The notes below the pieces were generated by a model. That model ran no database searches. It had not been told where the DNA came from and was given only the letters and a program-made list of their open reading frames with translations. This document shows, one piece after another, positions 6,757-7,517 of a stretch of DNA of 7,517 nt. The position numbers were made by a program, and so were the translations under genes. The stretch's first letter is position 1; each line of letters begins with the position of its first letter. The DNA comes from Oscillospiraceae bacterium (GTDB taxonomy: Bacteria > Bacillota > Clostridia > Oscillospirales > Oscillospiraceae). The stretch covers positions 1 to 7,517 of the forward strand of contig JAFXBH010000259.1 of NCBI GenBank assembly GCA_017521875.1, in the 5' to 3' direction.

Positions 6757-7395
6757 ATGACCAAACCGGTGTCTAATTATGATTTGCAGGTGGATATGGC
6801 CAAGGAGATATTTTTGCAGTATGATCAGGAGCAACTCATTCGAAAATATCAACTCCGGGCCGATGACCGGTGGATATACATGACGTATCTGAATACCCCT
6901 TGCCGCATTAGCAGAGTCACCGGCGTGGTGGAGGAGTACAGGACGGACGGGTGGCGGATTTGCCGGGAATTCAGTACGGTAATGACGGTCTACGACTTGC
7001 TGTGCTATCATCAGGGCAGTTCTGCACCGGCACTCTTTGGCCAGTGGTGTACAGCAGGTACATTCGTGGTGACTGGCGTCACTAAAACCGAAGACTTCAC
7101 AAGAAAATACGCGAAAGCATTTGATAGTCAACCGGAAAGACTGAAAGCAGCCTGCGAGGCCTTGGGCGGCACACCGCAGTCGCCTTTGGCGGGAGAGGAT
7201 ATGACATACCGATTTGCAGTGACCCCTTTTTTTCCGGTGGTGCTGCAATTTTGGGCAGGAGATGAGGAATTTCCGCCCAAACTTCTGATTTTGTGGGACC
7301 GAAATACCCCGGCGTTTCTCCATTATGAAACTACTTTCTACCTCCAGGGAGATCTGCTGGACCGACTGCAAAGTATTATGAATGAATATTCTTAA
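6757..7395 (+). CDS. DUF3786 family protein
   Basis: A 212-residue soluble protein with no signal peptide or membrane helix. Visible DUF3786 marks are the N-terminal [14 protein letters not shown], the central [14 protein letters not shown], and the C-terminal block with [23 protein letters not shown] followed by LHYETTFYL. The last block, with its acidic DEEFPP turn, is the most diagnostic. The length fits the family. The function of DUF3786 is not established. Members occur widely in anaerobic bacteria, sometimes beside corrinoid or metal-related genes, but nothing here supports such a role. The gene lies between the membrane protein (37 bases upstream) and an acetyltransferase (13 bases downstream), so it is probably the middle gene of one operon. 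Four Cys residues are scattered and do not form a CxxC metal site. Confidence 0.85.
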   Translation: MTKPVSNYDLQVDMAKEIFLQYDQEQLIRKYQLRADDRWIYMTYLNTPCRISRVTGVVEEYRTDGWRICREFSTVMTVYDLLCYHQGSSAPALFGQWCTAGTFVVTGVTKTEDFTRKYAKAFDSQPERLKAACEALGGTPQSPLAGEDMTYRFAVTPFFPVVLQFWAGDEEFPPKLLILWDRNTPAFLHYETTFYLQGDLLDRLQSIMNEYS

Positions 7396-7408
7396 GAGGT
7401 GGAATGAA

Positions 7409-7517
7409 ATGTTACAAACCCAGCGACTGATCCTGCGACCGTGGTATGAGCAGGACGCAGAAAGCCTTTATGAATACGCAAAAGACCCGGCGGTAGGCCC
7501 TCCTGCGGGCTGGCCGC
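7409..7517 (+). CDS. GNAT family N-acetyltransferase (RimJ/RimL type), 3' partial
   Basis: Only the first 36 codons lie in the window, and the frame is still open at the right edge. The start is ATG 7409 with GAGGTGG at 7396-7402, six bases upstream. The N-terminus has [20 protein letters not shown] followed by [13 protein letters not shown]. This closely matches the opening of Acetyltransf_3-type GNAT proteins (T-x-R-L-x-L-R-P, D-A, YAKDPxVG, GWP). These transfer acetyl from acetyl-CoA to an amine, often a protein N-terminus or a small molecule. The acetyl-CoA loop lies outside the window, so substrate and catalytic integrity cannot be judged. The 13-base gap to the DUF3786 stop suggests shared transcription. 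Confidence 0.87.
   Translation, partial: MLQTQRLILRPWYEQDAESLYEYAKDPAVGPPAGWP

Noticed and set aside
6706..7371. Open frame of 221 codons on the - strand opposite DUF3786
   Set aside because: It is in the same codon register as the DUF3786 gene, which has a good ribosome binding site and a recognisable family. The antisense product resembles nothing I know.

Overview
The window looks like a chromosomal segment from a low-to-mid GC Gram-positive anaerobe, most likely a gut-associated Clostridia (Oscillospiraceae or Lachnospiraceae type). The reasons are a sortase-type wall-anchor signal with the core SPQTG, a VWA plus Spy0128/FctA-like surface protein, strong AGGAGG-type ribosome binding sites, and a DUF3786 gene next to a YwaF-like membrane protein gene. 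I cannot name a species. All genes recognised are on the + strand.

Region 1 (1-5782) is one very large surface protein gene that is cut by the left edge. 1926 codons are visible, and the start codon and signal peptide lie upstream. In order, the product has a VWA domain with a complete MIDAS site, a beta-rich region of about 400 residues that I cannot assign, two DUF7601-like domains, five Spy0128/FctA-like pilin isopeptide domains, two DUF11-like repeats, and a C-terminal sorting signal (SPQTG, membrane helix, basic tail). It reads as a wall-anchored fibrous adhesin whose stalk is probably stiffened by internal Lys-Asn bonds. A strong intrinsic terminator (5799-5831) closes the gene.

Region 2 (5843-7517) is a separate transcription unit. 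It starts from a near-consensus extended -10 promoter just after the terminator. It carries a TIGR02206/YwaF (TMEM164-like) seven-helix membrane protein, a DUF3786 protein, and the first 36 codons of a RimJ/RimL-type GNAT acetyltransferase cut by the right edge. Gaps of 37 and 13 bases and no visible internal terminator suggest co-transcription. No shared pathway can be stated from sequence alone.

There is no RNA gene, CRISPR array, insertion sequence, attachment site or phage gene that I can support. The only stretch without a gene is 127 bases (5783-5909), and it is filled by the terminator, promoter and ribosome binding site. I do not see a clear new multi-gene system. The parts most open to discovery are the unassigned middle of the surface protein and the function of the small membrane-protein operon.
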